Source of the DNA: Agarilytica rhodophyticola
GTDB taxonomy: Bacteria > Pseudomonadota > Gammaproteobacteria > Pseudomonadales > Cellvibrionaceae
Length of the DNA stretch: 64,000 nucleotides
Assembly: GCF_002157225.2 (NCBI RefSeq)
Contig: NZ_CP020038.1
Span: 6,592,991-6,656,990 of the forward strand
Direction of reading: 5' to 3'
Shown here: in pieces, positions 56,236 to 64,000 of the stretch
How the letters are laid out: each line of letters starts with the position of its first letter
Position numbering within the stretch: position 1 is the first letter of the stretch
The notes under the pieces: generated by a model
What the model saw: only the letters and a program-made list of their open reading frames with translations
Database searches by the model: none
Told to the model about the DNA's origin: nothing
Position numbers and translations under genes: made by a program

Positions 56236-57345
56236 TTAAAGAGCAAAAGATACAGGCACTCGAAACGTTAATGATTCACCTGTAATTCCATCGGGCATTT
56301 TGGGAAAAGGCAACGCACCTTCAACACCTTTTTTGACCGCATTATTTAACAAACTATATTTCGATTGATTTTCAAATTCAAAACCAATCATTTCACCATC
56401 CCGAGCGATAGTCACTAAAGCGACGACATTGCCGGTCTGCTTAAACTTTTGAGCGCGGCGAGGATATTCTATGTTTTTACGCGCAAGCCTTGTTAAGTCA
56501 GCCATGTAAATTTCACGCAGCTTGTTTTCTTCGGCTTTGAGAAGCTCTAGTCTTGCCAGCTCTTCTTGCCTCGCCAATTCTTCTTGTTTTTTCTGCTCTG
56601 CTAGCCTCTGTTGACGTAATTTTTCTGCTTTTATTGCCGCAGCCCTCTTTCTTGCTGCCTCTTCCTCTTTGGCTTTTTTCTCAGCTTCTGTCTCCTCGGC
56701 TTCGGCCACTACAGCAGCTCCTGTTTCGCTAGCGACTGCAGCCGCTTTCTGAGCAAGAAAGGCGGTTATTTCGCTTTTTCTCGTTTGGCTATATTGAAGC
56801 GAATCAAACAATTGCCTCGCGTCCGAGCTATCAGTGCTACCGATTAGACCGTCTTTAAACTCACGCGAAGGCGGCTTATCACCAATATATATGTTGAGGA
56901 AAATGAAAAACAACTCTTTTGATTGCACACTGCCTAGCTCAACATCATTGAGAATCATAGAGAGATTATCGCCACTAATAGCAAAACTCAGATGATCGCC
57001 TCTGTGCAAATTAGTTGGAATCAGACTCGTAAACTCCTTAAAGCTTTCTCTATTTCTGGTCATTACCTCAGCGGAGTTATTTATTGCAGCACTATTGGAA
57101 AATAAGCGAACTAAGCGCCTAGCACCAAGCTTTTTCGACACAATTTTAAAGTCCAAACGTTTAACATCAATGGGACTCTCCATACTTCCTGAATCAGTAA
57201 ACAATGCAGTAACAAAAACGTCGTCCGAAAGTTCTGCGTATTTTGCATAACCAGTTGCCGATAGCTCAGCAAACACTTTATTCCCTGCCAATAGCCCAAA
57301 CAAAAAACATATAACAATAAAGTCTCTTCGCAGCAGAGCAAACAT
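56236..57345 (-). CDS. Exported fusion: chalcone-isomerase-like domain, coiled coil, TonB C-terminal domain
   Basis: 369 residues with a signal peptide (1-26). Residues about 35-170 match the bacterial chalcone-isomerase-like domain ('VKRLDFKIVSKKLGARRLVRL', ending 'IYIGDKPPSREFKDGLIG'). A long charged coiled coil (about 210-285, rich in Glu, Lys, Ala) leads to a TonB C-terminal domain ('EYPRRAQKFKQTGNVVALVTI' to 'LTFRVPVSFAL'). TonB proteins usually have an N-terminal membrane anchor. Here a cleavable signal is likelier, so coupling to ExbBD is doubtful. The neighbour across 686 bases is a TonB-dependent receptor. No exbB/exbD in the window. Confidence 0.82.
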   Translation of the reverse strand: MFALLRRDFIVICFLFGLLAGNKVFAELSATGYAKYAELSDDVFVTALFTDSGSMESPIDVKRLDFKIVSKKLGARRLVRLFSNSAAINNSAEVMTRNRESFKEFTSLIPTNLHRGDHLSFAISGDNLSMILNDVELGSVQSKELFFIFLNIYIGDKPPSREFKDGLIGSTDSSDARQLFDSLQYSQTRKSEITAFLAQKAAAVASETGAAVVAEAEETEAEKKAKEEEAARKRAAAIKAEKLRQQRLAEQKKQEELARQEELARLELLKAEENKLREIYMADLTRLARKNIEYPRRAQKFKQTGNVVALVTIARDGEMIGFEFENQSKYSLLNNAVKKGVEGALPFPKMPDGITGESLTFRVPVSFAL

Positions 57346-58031
57346 TAGGGGTGCCTCACATATTGAACATTTTTATTAAACGAAAAGGTATTCGATAGTC
57401 ACATAAAACCATAAAAAAATATAGGCAGACTTTTAATTATCTTACAGGAAACGTATTAATAGAAAAATACATGCCAAATTGTTGAATTAAATCATCGAAA
57501 GAAATAAGCTTTAATTACCATAAGTGTCAAAACTTATTTTTTGACGAATATTTTTGCTAAATTCAGAGCTTGCATATGCCTATTTTTATATCATTTAACA
57601 TGTTTGCTTTACACTTTGTGTGAGTGTAGGGAATATCATTGAAATATTTATTACCGAGTGTAAATAAACGCTAATCCTGGGCTTAGGCAAAGATTTTGTT
57701 CTCTACTGTTTAAAAATGTGGCATGATGCTGGTCGATAAAACCGATGATTATCGGTCAATATTTCAGCTATTTAAGCTGTTTTTAATTTCTACTCGATGA
57801 TGTATCTGGAATAAATATCGCAATAAATCTTTGTTATAGTCTAATTTTACTGATTTATGACATTGCGCGCCATTTTGTGCGCATTGTATTGGGGCGAAGC
57901 GCACTGCCAGAGTGCGAAGCGTAAAATACAGTCAAGATCATGTACTAAAGTAGTAATCTGACGGCATCTTAATGTTGTATTCACTAAGAAGCCAAAAGAT
58001 ACGACCATTGAAATATGTTTTTGGGGAAGAC
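57346..58031. other. Upstream region of the TonB-dependent receptor
   Basis: About 690 AT-rich bases between the divergent TonB-fusion and receptor genes. Around 57865-57925 there are GC-rich short inverted repeats (for instance GCGCATT/…GCGC and GCACTGCCAGAGTGC) that could form a structured leader. No known riboswitch motif was recognised. No gene. Confidence 0.5.
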
Positions 58032-60278
58032 ATGAATAAATTATCTAAATACCACGTAACTGCATTAGCGAGTGCGATCTCACTAGTTTTAGTAAGTAAT
58101 GTAAACGCACAAACAACGCAGGCAAATGCGGATCTGACACTTGAGGAAATAATAGTATCGGCACAAAAACGGCAAGAGAGCGCGCAGGAAGTTCCAATCT
58201 CTATCGCATCTCTTTCGGGTGAGCAGTTTGATACTATCTTCAGCGGTGGTGAAGATATTTTGGCACTATCATCAAGAGTACCCGGCTTATACGCAGAATC
58301 ATCTAATGGACGGGTAGCACCTCGTTTTTATATTCGCGGCTTAGGAAATATTGACTTTGATTTAGCAGCATCGCAGCCAGTTTCTATCGTTTTCGACAAT
58401 GTTGTTCAAGAAAATGTTGTTCTTAAAAGCTTTCCAATATTCGATGTTGAGCAAGTAGAAGTTATTCGTGGACCACAGGGAACACTGTTCGGTCGTAACA
58501 CCACAGCAGGTATTATTAAATTTGATACTCGTAAACCAACACAAGAAGCAGAAGGTTATTTAAACGCAAGCTACGGAACTTTTGATACAGTTAATATAGA
58601 AGCAGCAGTTGGTGGTGCTTTGGTTGATGATGTTCTATCAACTCGTGTTTCTGTACTTTCTCAGACTCGTGAAGACTGGATCGACAACAGTTTTACCGGC
58701 CAAGCTGATGCTTTAGGCGGCCATAAAGAAAATGCTGCTCGCATACAATTTTTGTATACACCAACAGATTCATTTTCAGCCCTATTTAACTACCATATAC
58801 GCGATCTCGATGGCACGGCTTCGGTCTTCCGTGCAAATATTTTCACTACCGGTAGTAACGACCTTAACGAAAACTTTGACCGCGACGTAGTAAATCATAA
58901 CCAAGGAGATAATAATCCACAGGAATATGAAGCTTCTGGCGGATCATTAAAATTAGATTGGGAGTTCGATGCCCATACCCTAACATCGATCACAGGCTAT
59001 GAAGAATCTGAAGGCTTCAGTCTCGGTGATATTGATGGTGGTACAGCTCAGAATAATCCTAATGCTGGCCCAGGATTTATTCCATTTGATGCAGTTACAC
59101 AAGATAATGCAGATGTGGAACAATTAACCCAAGAAATACGTATCGCCAGTAACTACGATGGTCGTTTTAATTGGCAAGCAGGTGCTTTCTTTTTTGACTC
59201 AACTTTGGATGTCAGTACAACGGACGGTTTTTTTGGTAGAACCACTGTATCTCACGAAAATACTACTTGGGCTTTCTTTGGACAGGTTTCTTACGACCTT
59301 TCTGAGAGCTTAACTTTGTCAGGTGGTTTACGCTACACCGATGATGAAAAAGACTTGGTTGTACTTGAGCAGAACGTTGACAGCTTTGCGTTATCCATAG
59401 GCCAGGCAAGCATTCAAACCTATGAGCCAGTCAACGTCGCCGATGATCAACTAAGCGGTGATATTAGCGTGAACTATCGACTGAGTGATACTACAAGTCT
59501 CTACACTCGTGTTTCTAGTGGCTTTAGAGCACAGAGTATTCAAGCTCGTGACGTTGCCTTTGAGGGCAATCCATCAGTTGCAGATTCAGAAACTATTACC
59601 TCTTATGAACTTGGTTTTAAATCTGACCTATTTTCAGAAAGCTTACGTTTAAATGCGGCACTGTTTTACTATGAGATCGACGATATCCAATTATCAGCTA
59701 TCGGTGGTGCCAACAATGGCAATAGCTTATTAAACGCAGACAAAGGTGTGGGCCAAGGTTTTGAAGTTGATATGGAGTATGTACCAACTAGCAACTTGAG
59801 AATTACCGCAGGTTTCAGCTATAACGATACAGAAATTCAAGATTCTGACTTGTTGACTGCGCCATGTGGTTCAGGTGCATGTACCGTGCTCGATCCTATT
59901 GTGACACAAGGTGGAACAGATCTCGCCCTGATTGATGGCAACCCTTTCCAATCTGCTCCAGAGACAATATTTAACTTCACACTTCGCTACCAAATTCCTG
60001 CCGGCGACAGCGGTCAGTTCTTCGCTTTCACCGATTGGGCATTCCAAGGCGAAACCAGTATCGCATTATATGAAGCAGCAGAGTTTATTACCGACGACCA
60101 ATTTGAAGGCGGTTTACGTTTAGGCTACGAAAACTTCGAAGATAATTACCAAATAGCACTATTCGGACGTAATATTACGGATGAAGAAAATGTTAAAGGT
60201 ATCATCGACTTTAATAACAACACTGGCTTTGTAAACCAGCCTAGAATCGTAGGTGTTGAATTCAACGTTCGATTCTAA
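58032..60278 (+). CDS. TonB-dependent outer-membrane receptor
   Basis: 748 residues from ATG 58032 (GGGGA six bases before it; the frame is open 20 codons earlier without a ribosome site). Signal peptide about 1-27, then a TonB-box-like stretch 'LEEIIVSAQKRQESAQEVPI', plug domain ('VEVIRGPQGTLFGRNTTAGII') and a beta-barrel ending in 'GVEFNVRF' with the terminal phenylalanine required for membrane insertion. The subfamily is that of receptors common in marine Cellvibrionales and sphingomonads, often for unknown organic substrates. The ligand here is unknown. The next genes on the other strand encode a peroxidase and a FixH-like protein. Confidence 0.95.
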   Translation: MNKLSKYHVTALASAISLVLVSNVNAQTTQANADLTLEEIIVSAQKRQESAQEVPISIASLSGEQFDTIFSGGEDILALSSRVPGLYAESSNGRVAPRFYIRGLGNIDFDLAASQPVSIVFDNVVQENVVLKSFPIFDVEQVEVIRGPQGTLFGRNTTAGIIKFDTRKPTQEAEGYLNASYGTFDTVNIEAAVGGALVDDVLSTRVSVLSQTREDWIDNSFTGQADALGGHKENAARIQFLYTPTDSFSALFNYHIRDLDGTASVFRANIFTTGSNDLNENFDRDVVNHNQGDNNPQEYEASGGSLKLDWEFDAHTLTSITGYEESEGFSLGDIDGGTAQNNPNAGPGFIPFDAVTQDNADVEQLTQEIRIASNYDGRFNWQAGAFFFDSTLDVSTTDGFFGRTTVSHENTTWAFFGQVSYDLSESLTLSGGLRYTDDEKDLVVLEQNVDSFALSIGQASIQTYEPVNVADDQLSGDISVNYRLSDTTSLYTRVSSGFRAQSIQARDVAFEGNPSVADSETITSYELGFKSDLFSESLRLNAALFYYEIDDIQLSAIGGANNGNSLLNADKGVGQGFEVDMEYVPTSNLRITAGFSYNDTEIQDSDLLTAPCGSGACTVLDPIVTQGGTDLALIDGNPFQSAPETIFNFTLRYQIPAGDSGQFFAFTDWAFQGETSIALYEAAEFITDDQFEGGLRLGYENFEDNYQIALFGRNITDEENVKGIIDFNNNTGFVNQPRIVGVEFNVRF

Positions 60279-60291
60279 ACTTAAATGGTAG

Positions 60292-60323
60292 TTAACCCGG
60301 CAGTAAAAAGCGACGGGTTAACA
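60292..60323 (+). terminator. Possible terminator of the receptor gene
   Basis: A perfect 9-bp stem (60292-60300 with 60315-60323) 14 bases after the receptor stop. No T-run follows, so support is moderate. Confidence 0.4.
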
Positions 60324-60348
60324 ATCGCAGCGCAAGGATGCGCGATCA

Positions 60349-61671
60349 TCAATTACCACTTAGAATTTGCGAGTCGCTAATTTCTGGATTCCACCAATAA
60401 TCGTCCTGCGGAAATGGTGACGTGAGCGTCGATAGAAAAGCAATAATATTTTCTAATTCCTTATCGTTTAATTTCAGAGGTAAAATATCAAAGTGTGGAC
60501 GATTAGGGTGTTGTTCTCGATCATAAAAAGGTGGCTTCGGCAGATTGTAATGTGCCAGCACTTCCTTTAAATCTTTAAACTGACCACTTTGCATATAAGG
60601 CGCTGTCGCTGCAATATTACGTAGAGTCGGTGTTTTAAAAGCGCCAACAAGTTCAGGCCCACTCTTTTTAAGATATGTCATCTCTTCACATTCGCTTTCT
60701 TTGGCATCACTCCATTTAGAAAGGCAAGTAAATTCATCTTTGACTAAATCTAATACACCTTGGTAACGACCCAGATCTACTTTGGCTTCGTCACTTTCTG
60801 GCGCGCCAATATTATGAAATTCAAAATTGGTAAATAGTGGGCCATTGTGGCAACTAAAACAATTAGCTTTGCCCATAAATAAGCGTAAGCCATGTACTTC
60901 ACTCTCACTTAGTATGGAACGATAGCCCTGATCATTTTTTTCTTGCATTGCATCGATAAAGTCATCAAAACGAGAGGCAGGCAGCTTAAGCTGACGCTGA
61001 TAGGACATCAGCACTTTGCCAATATTACTAAAAGCGCGATTCACTTGATCCTGCTGATAAGAAGATAGTTTGTGCCAACGTTTCTGCGATCGCTTATCAC
61101 CAATAGGGCTTGCCTTCTTAGGCAACTTTTTAATAGTGCGATAATCTTCAATCTTACCAAAAACGTATTCATACTCCTGCCTGTAGAGACTCAAGACTTT
61201 ACGTACAAAACCGGATCGATCCATCGCCATTTCGTTAGGATGCTCTATCGGGCCTAACGCTTGTGACCAAAGACTATCTTTGCGCCCATCCCAATACTGC
61301 CATGGACTCCAAGCAACACCTAGCAAGCTCGGAGCACTGCGCTGTGTTTTACCAAGGCCTTCAGATAAAGCAAGGCCATCGGTAAAATATTTTTTAGGAG
61401 CATGACAACTAGCGCAAGCAACTTTTCCATTTTTACTTAGACGCGAATCAAAAAATAGCGCACGCCCAAGGCGGGCCGCCTCGATACTATCTGCGATATT
61501 ATTACTAGGAGCTTGCGGTATAGGAGATAAATTACTTAACGAAAAATTCTTGAGGAAATTAATATCAGCAGAAGTAAATGCATATACATCTTGCTGGTCT
61601 TCTCTATCCTGCGAAAAAACACAAGACGACAAAAATAAAAACAAAAAAATAGGATACTTAATTGCAGTCAT
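60349..61671 (-). CDS. Di-haem cytochrome c peroxidase/MauG-family lipoprotein
   Basis: 440 residues from ATG 61671; a GTG at 61689 is less suitable. The start 'IFLFLFLSSCVFSQ' has a lipobox with Cys17, so a membrane-attached lipoprotein is likely. Two haem-c motifs: C86-A-S-C89-H90 followed by 'YFTDGLALSEG', and a later 'CFSCHNGPLFTNFEFHNIG'. The order and the conserved 'APSLLGVAWSPWQYWDGR' block fit bacterial di-haem peroxidases (CcpA/MauG). Such enzymes reduce peroxide or oxidise proteins in the periplasm; which applies is not clear. Followed 39 bases upstream by the FixH-like gene on the same strand, suggesting an operon. Confidence 0.9.
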   Translation of the reverse strand: MTAIKYPIFLFLFLSSCVFSQDREDQQDVYAFTSADINFLKNFSLSNLSPIPQAPSNNIADSIEAARLGRALFFDSRLSKNGKVACASCHAPKKYFTDGLALSEGLGKTQRSAPSLLGVAWSPWQYWDGRKDSLWSQALGPIEHPNEMAMDRSGFVRKVLSLYRQEYEYVFGKIEDYRTIKKLPKKASPIGDKRSQKRWHKLSSYQQDQVNRAFSNIGKVLMSYQRQLKLPASRFDDFIDAMQEKNDQGYRSILSESEVHGLRLFMGKANCFSCHNGPLFTNFEFHNIGAPESDEAKVDLGRYQGVLDLVKDEFTCLSKWSDAKESECEEMTYLKKSGPELVGAFKTPTLRNIAATAPYMQSGQFKDLKEVLAHYNLPKPPFYDREQHPNRPHFDILPLKLNDKELENIIAFLSTLTSPFPQDDYWWNPEISDSQILSGN

Positions 61672-61710
61672 ATCATAACGCCATAACACATAACAAATAG
61701 AAGGAGAGAT

Positions 61711-62667
61711 TTAAAATACTAAATTAAAAACAACAGAATCATCTTTACTACTTGCTTTTTCATCAGTAACGTTGAACTGCATTACCCACCAGCCTTTCAT
61801 TTGAAATTTTACACCTTCAACCTTATAAACTCCCGGTTCTACTTCCTCGGTCACTCTTGGTTCTGTGGGAAGGCCATGAACATGCCCTGGCATATGGCCT
61901 ATAATTTCCACATTGGCATTCTCGATAGGCTCTCCAGACAAATTGCTCAATATCAAATGCCATTTATGTATCTCATTTAATGGCGCTAAAACTTCACCTT
62001 GTTGAGTAGTCGATACCACCTCAATATGGGCGAAGTATTGTTGTTTTCGTGAGATTTGAAAAGAGCTAATATCTAAGTCTGGTGGTGCATTTTGCCCAGC
62101 TAATGCAGGAACTAACAGTGACATTTCTTTATTAACATTCTCAGGGTTAATATTATCCGTTGGCGTACCCATTTTATTTAACATATTGGGATGAACACTG
62201 CGAAAGCGTGTATTATGAGAAATAAACGAAGTGGTCTCACTATCCATAGATACAGGCTTACGGTTACGAATTTTTTTCCCCCAGCGTTCAACAATAGCTT
62301 CTTCAAATACTTCTAAGGATTGCTTAAATAGATGCTTATTTTCTTCACGTAACTTGCTACCGCTGTCCTGAAGATTTTTTAGCTGTGATGCAAGGTTATC
62401 GGCTTGCTTTGTTAAATTATTTCTTTCACTACTATCTTTCGCTTTTCTTACTTTTGAGCGTAGCTTATTGAGCTCTTTGCGAATTTTATTTGCACTAACA
62501 ATTTCTTCACTGGATTTTTTCTCAGCGAGGTTGGCCTTGTCTAAAAGATTGTTAGCATGATTAAATAAGTTATTGCTCTGCTTTGAGGGAACAGCAGAAA
62601 CAACTGTGCTAAAGAACGTTAAGGAAAGACATAAAGCTAAAACGTTATAGTTAACTTTGAAAATCAT
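61711..62667 (-). CDS. Exported coiled-coil protein with FixH/YtkA-like C-terminal domain
   Basis: 318 residues with a signal peptide (about 1-25). Residues 30-125 are a charged coiled coil (Asn, Lys, Glu, Leu). Residues about 215-318 form a beta-sandwich of FixH/YtkA type with 'GHMPGHVHGLPTEPRV' and 'GVYKVEGVKFQMKGWWVMQFNV'. The His/Met-rich loop resembles copper-binding sites of related proteins. Similar domains often stand beside di-haem peroxidase (MbnH-like) genes, as here. The role is not established. The start ATG is at 62667. Confidence 0.78.
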   Translation of the reverse strand: MIFKVNYNVLALCLSLTFFSTVVSAVPSKQSNNLFNHANNLLDKANLAEKKSSEEIVSANKIRKELNKLRSKVRKAKDSSERNNLTKQADNLASQLKNLQDSGSKLREENKHLFKQSLEVFEEAIVERWGKKIRNRKPVSMDSETTSFISHNTRFRSVHPNMLNKMGTPTDNINPENVNKEMSLLVPALAGQNAPPDLDISSFQISRKQQYFAHIEVVSTTQQGEVLAPLNEIHKWHLILSNLSGEPIENANVEIIGHMPGHVHGLPTEPRVTEEVEPGVYKVEGVKFQMKGWWVMQFNVTDEKASSKDDSVVFNLVF

Positions 62668-62772
62668 AATAGCTATATTTTTGATTTATACATGTATTCG
62701 AAATAAATTAAGAAACACTGAAAGCCGTCAAAGCGCACATAAAAGCACTTTGACGGCAACTCATAGCACGAA

Positions 62773-63999
62773 TTAGTTAGAGCATATATTAACGTCGTCG
62801 ATACCACACTCTACTAAGTCACCCCCAGCGGCTGCATCAGAACATTGCACTCTAAGAACAACGTTTGAGCCTGCAGGGATTTGCGCACTAGCATTTGTCC
62901 ACGACGCATTGGAAATAACATCGCCAACAGACACTAGCGAATTAAAGCTATTACCACCATCGGTAGAGAACTCAATACTAAAGCCATCTCCAGCATCATC
63001 ACCACCATCACGCTGACCGTGGAAGTAAGCAAGAGATAATGTGGACGCCGAGCCAACGCTATAGCTTGGCGATGTAGCGATACAGGTACCACCATCCACA
63101 TCGTTAGAGCCTGCAGTTGTGTTAGTAGCTGTGAAATAAGCATTACTACCTGTATTGGCACCGCCAACCTGAGTTGTCACACCACCATTATTTTGCTCTG
63201 ATGGAGTGCCAGTGACAAAGTCACCTGTGCTACAGCTTGATGCTGTTGAGTTTGTCCAACCACCGCTGCCGGATTCAAATCCTTGCTCAACTGTACATGT
63301 AGGTGCTGGAGTAGGCGTTGGCGTGGGAGTTGGTGTAGGCGTTGGACCACCTGGTGCTGTTGGACAAACTAACACTTGGTCGATGCCGCCTTCGATAATA
63401 TCACCACCAGATGCACCATCTGTTGCACGCACGCGGATTTGGATAGACCCAGGATTAGCCACTGTTGCTGCCGCGTTGGCCCATGCTGCAGCGCTAGCAA
63501 CATCACCAATATTAACCAATGTGTTAACTACGTTACCGTTATTTAATATCTCGATAACAAAGCCATCACTAGCGTCATCACCAGGATCTCGTTGCCCATG
63601 GAAATAAGCAAGCGACACATCAACACTACTTGCACTAGAGGCATCGATGGCAGGCGACGTGGTCTGACAAGTTCCACCGTCCACATCATCAGTACCGATC
63701 GCAGTATTAGGTGCAGTAAACCAAGCACCCGAACCTACGGCAGCTCCGCCAACTTGCAAAATCGCACCGCCTGTTGTGGTTTCTGTTGGTGTTCCACGAA
63801 CGAATGAGCCAGTGCTGCAGCTACTGCCGGTATTGGTCCATCCTTCGGAAGCGCTTTCAAATGTTGCTGCATAGAAACACCCATTGGGCAATGGTGTTGG
63901 CGTCGGTGTCGGGGTTGGCGGGTTGCCGTTAATCGCATCCCAATCGGGCGCAACCACAAATAAACCTGTACCGATATCACTTAGGATTACATTGCCACT
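62773..63999 (-). CDS. Secreted repeat protein, probable choice-of-anchor B type (3' part)
   Basis: The frame is open to the right edge with no start needed within the window (the GTG at 63957 is internal), so the gene is partial, about 408 residues visible. The edge sequence 'SGNVILSDIGTGLFVVAPD' matches the end of the LVIVD/choice-of-anchor B domain. Then follow two homologous domains of about 175 residues (nt about 63885-63365 and 63310-62776), each with four or more Cys and the shared 'SLAYFHGQRD' core, separated by Pro-Thr linkers ('PTPTPTPTP'). Beta-sandwich adhesion or binding modules are likely (inference). The downstream gene order (FixH-like, peroxidase) suggests a joint function at the cell surface. 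Confidence 0.82.
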   Translation of the reverse strand, partial: SGNVILSDIGTGLFVVAPDWDAINGNPPTPTPTPTPLPNGCFYAATFESASEGWTNTGSSCSTGSFVRGTPTETTTGGAILQVGGAAVGSGAWFTAPNTAIGTDDVDGGTCQTTSPAIDASSASSVDVSLAYFHGQRDPGDDASDGFVIEILNNGNVVNTLVNIGDVASAAAWANAAATVANPGSIQIRVRATDGASGGDIIEGGIDQVLVCPTAPGGPTPTPTPTPTPTPAPTCTVEQGFESGSGGWTNSTASSCSTGDFVTGTPSEQNNGGVTTQVGGANTGSNAYFTATNTTAGSNDVDGGTCIATSPSYSVGSASTLSLAYFHGQRDGGDDAGDGFSIEFSTDGGNSFNSLVSVGDVISNASWTNASAQIPAGSNVVLRVQCSDAAAGGDLVECGIDDVNICSN

Positions 64000-64000
64000 T

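Noticed and set aside
57865-57925. GC-rich hairpins before the TonB receptor as a cobalamin or other known riboswitch
   Set aside because: None of the conserved boxes of the known classes could be found.
63206-63607. Open frame of 133 codons opposite the Pro-Thr repeat protein
   Set aside because: It is the antisense shadow of a repetitive coding region; its glycine/valine runs mirror the Pro-Thr linker.
1-64000. rRNA and tRNA genes
   Set aside because: No rRNA segment and no cloverleaf with a TTCGA-type arm was recognised on either strand by eye; a dedicated scan such as tRNAscan would settle it.

Overview
The window is 64 kb of a moderately AT-rich genome that looks like a marine, polysaccharide-degrading gammaproteobacterium of the Cellvibrionales type (Cellvibrionaceae, relatives of Saccharophagus and Teredinibacter). 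This assignment is inferred from gene content. A beta-helix/CBM6 enzyme and a GH9/CBM2 cellulase are secreted, a TonB receptor and TonB-like proteins are present, and the block polA - engB - cytochrome c4 - dsbA - diguanylate cyclase plus znuA/zur-znuC-znuB follows the order known from Pseudomonas. No rRNA, tRNA or CRISPR array was seen.

Layout. 0-1 kb: 3' end of a secreted beta-helix enzyme with CBM6, closed by a strong terminator. 1-10 kb: transport and housekeeping genes (MFS, LysE-type exporter, alanine:Na+ symporter, one-domain asparaginase with free-methionine-sulfoxide reductase, SstT, membrane hydroxylase, glutaredoxin). 10-22.5 kb: exported enzymes and sensing (GH9 cellulase, penicillin-acylase-type hydrolase, periplasmic binding protein plus hybrid kinase, metzincin protease). 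22.5-25.7 kb: very AT-rich, gene-poor stretch with a GST-like protein and a phosphoesterase. 25.7-35.3 kb: biosynthetic locus of a fatty acid desaturase, a retinol-saturase-like FAD oxidoreductase and a 2297-residue reducing polyketide synthase carrying an N-terminal hot-dog thioesterase. A Sfp-type phosphopantetheinyl transferase that could activate it lies at 41.6-42.3 kb.

35.3-42.3 kb: SlyD, a tyrosine-degradation operon (hppD - VOC protein - fahA - maiA, no hmgA visible) with a divergent MarR regulator, a DUF4437 protein, a stand-alone receiver and the PPTase. 42.5-51.3 kb: the Pseudomonas-like block, including a strong small-RNA candidate between polA and engB, where Spot 42 and ErsA lie in other gammaproteobacteria. 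51.7-56.1 kb: a small secreted protein, zinc uptake with a clear Zur box, a DUF2024 gene broken by a 264-bp inverted-repeat element, and a Rof-like antiterminator. 56.2-64 kb: a chalcone-isomerase-like/TonB fusion, a TonB-dependent receptor, a di-haem peroxidase, a FixH-like protein and the 3' part of a repeat-bearing secreted protein that runs off the right edge.

The points most worth follow-up are the thioesterase-first PKS locus, the small non-autonomous element and its isolated end sequence, the polA-engB small RNA, and the VOC protein occupying the usual place of homogentisate dioxygenase.
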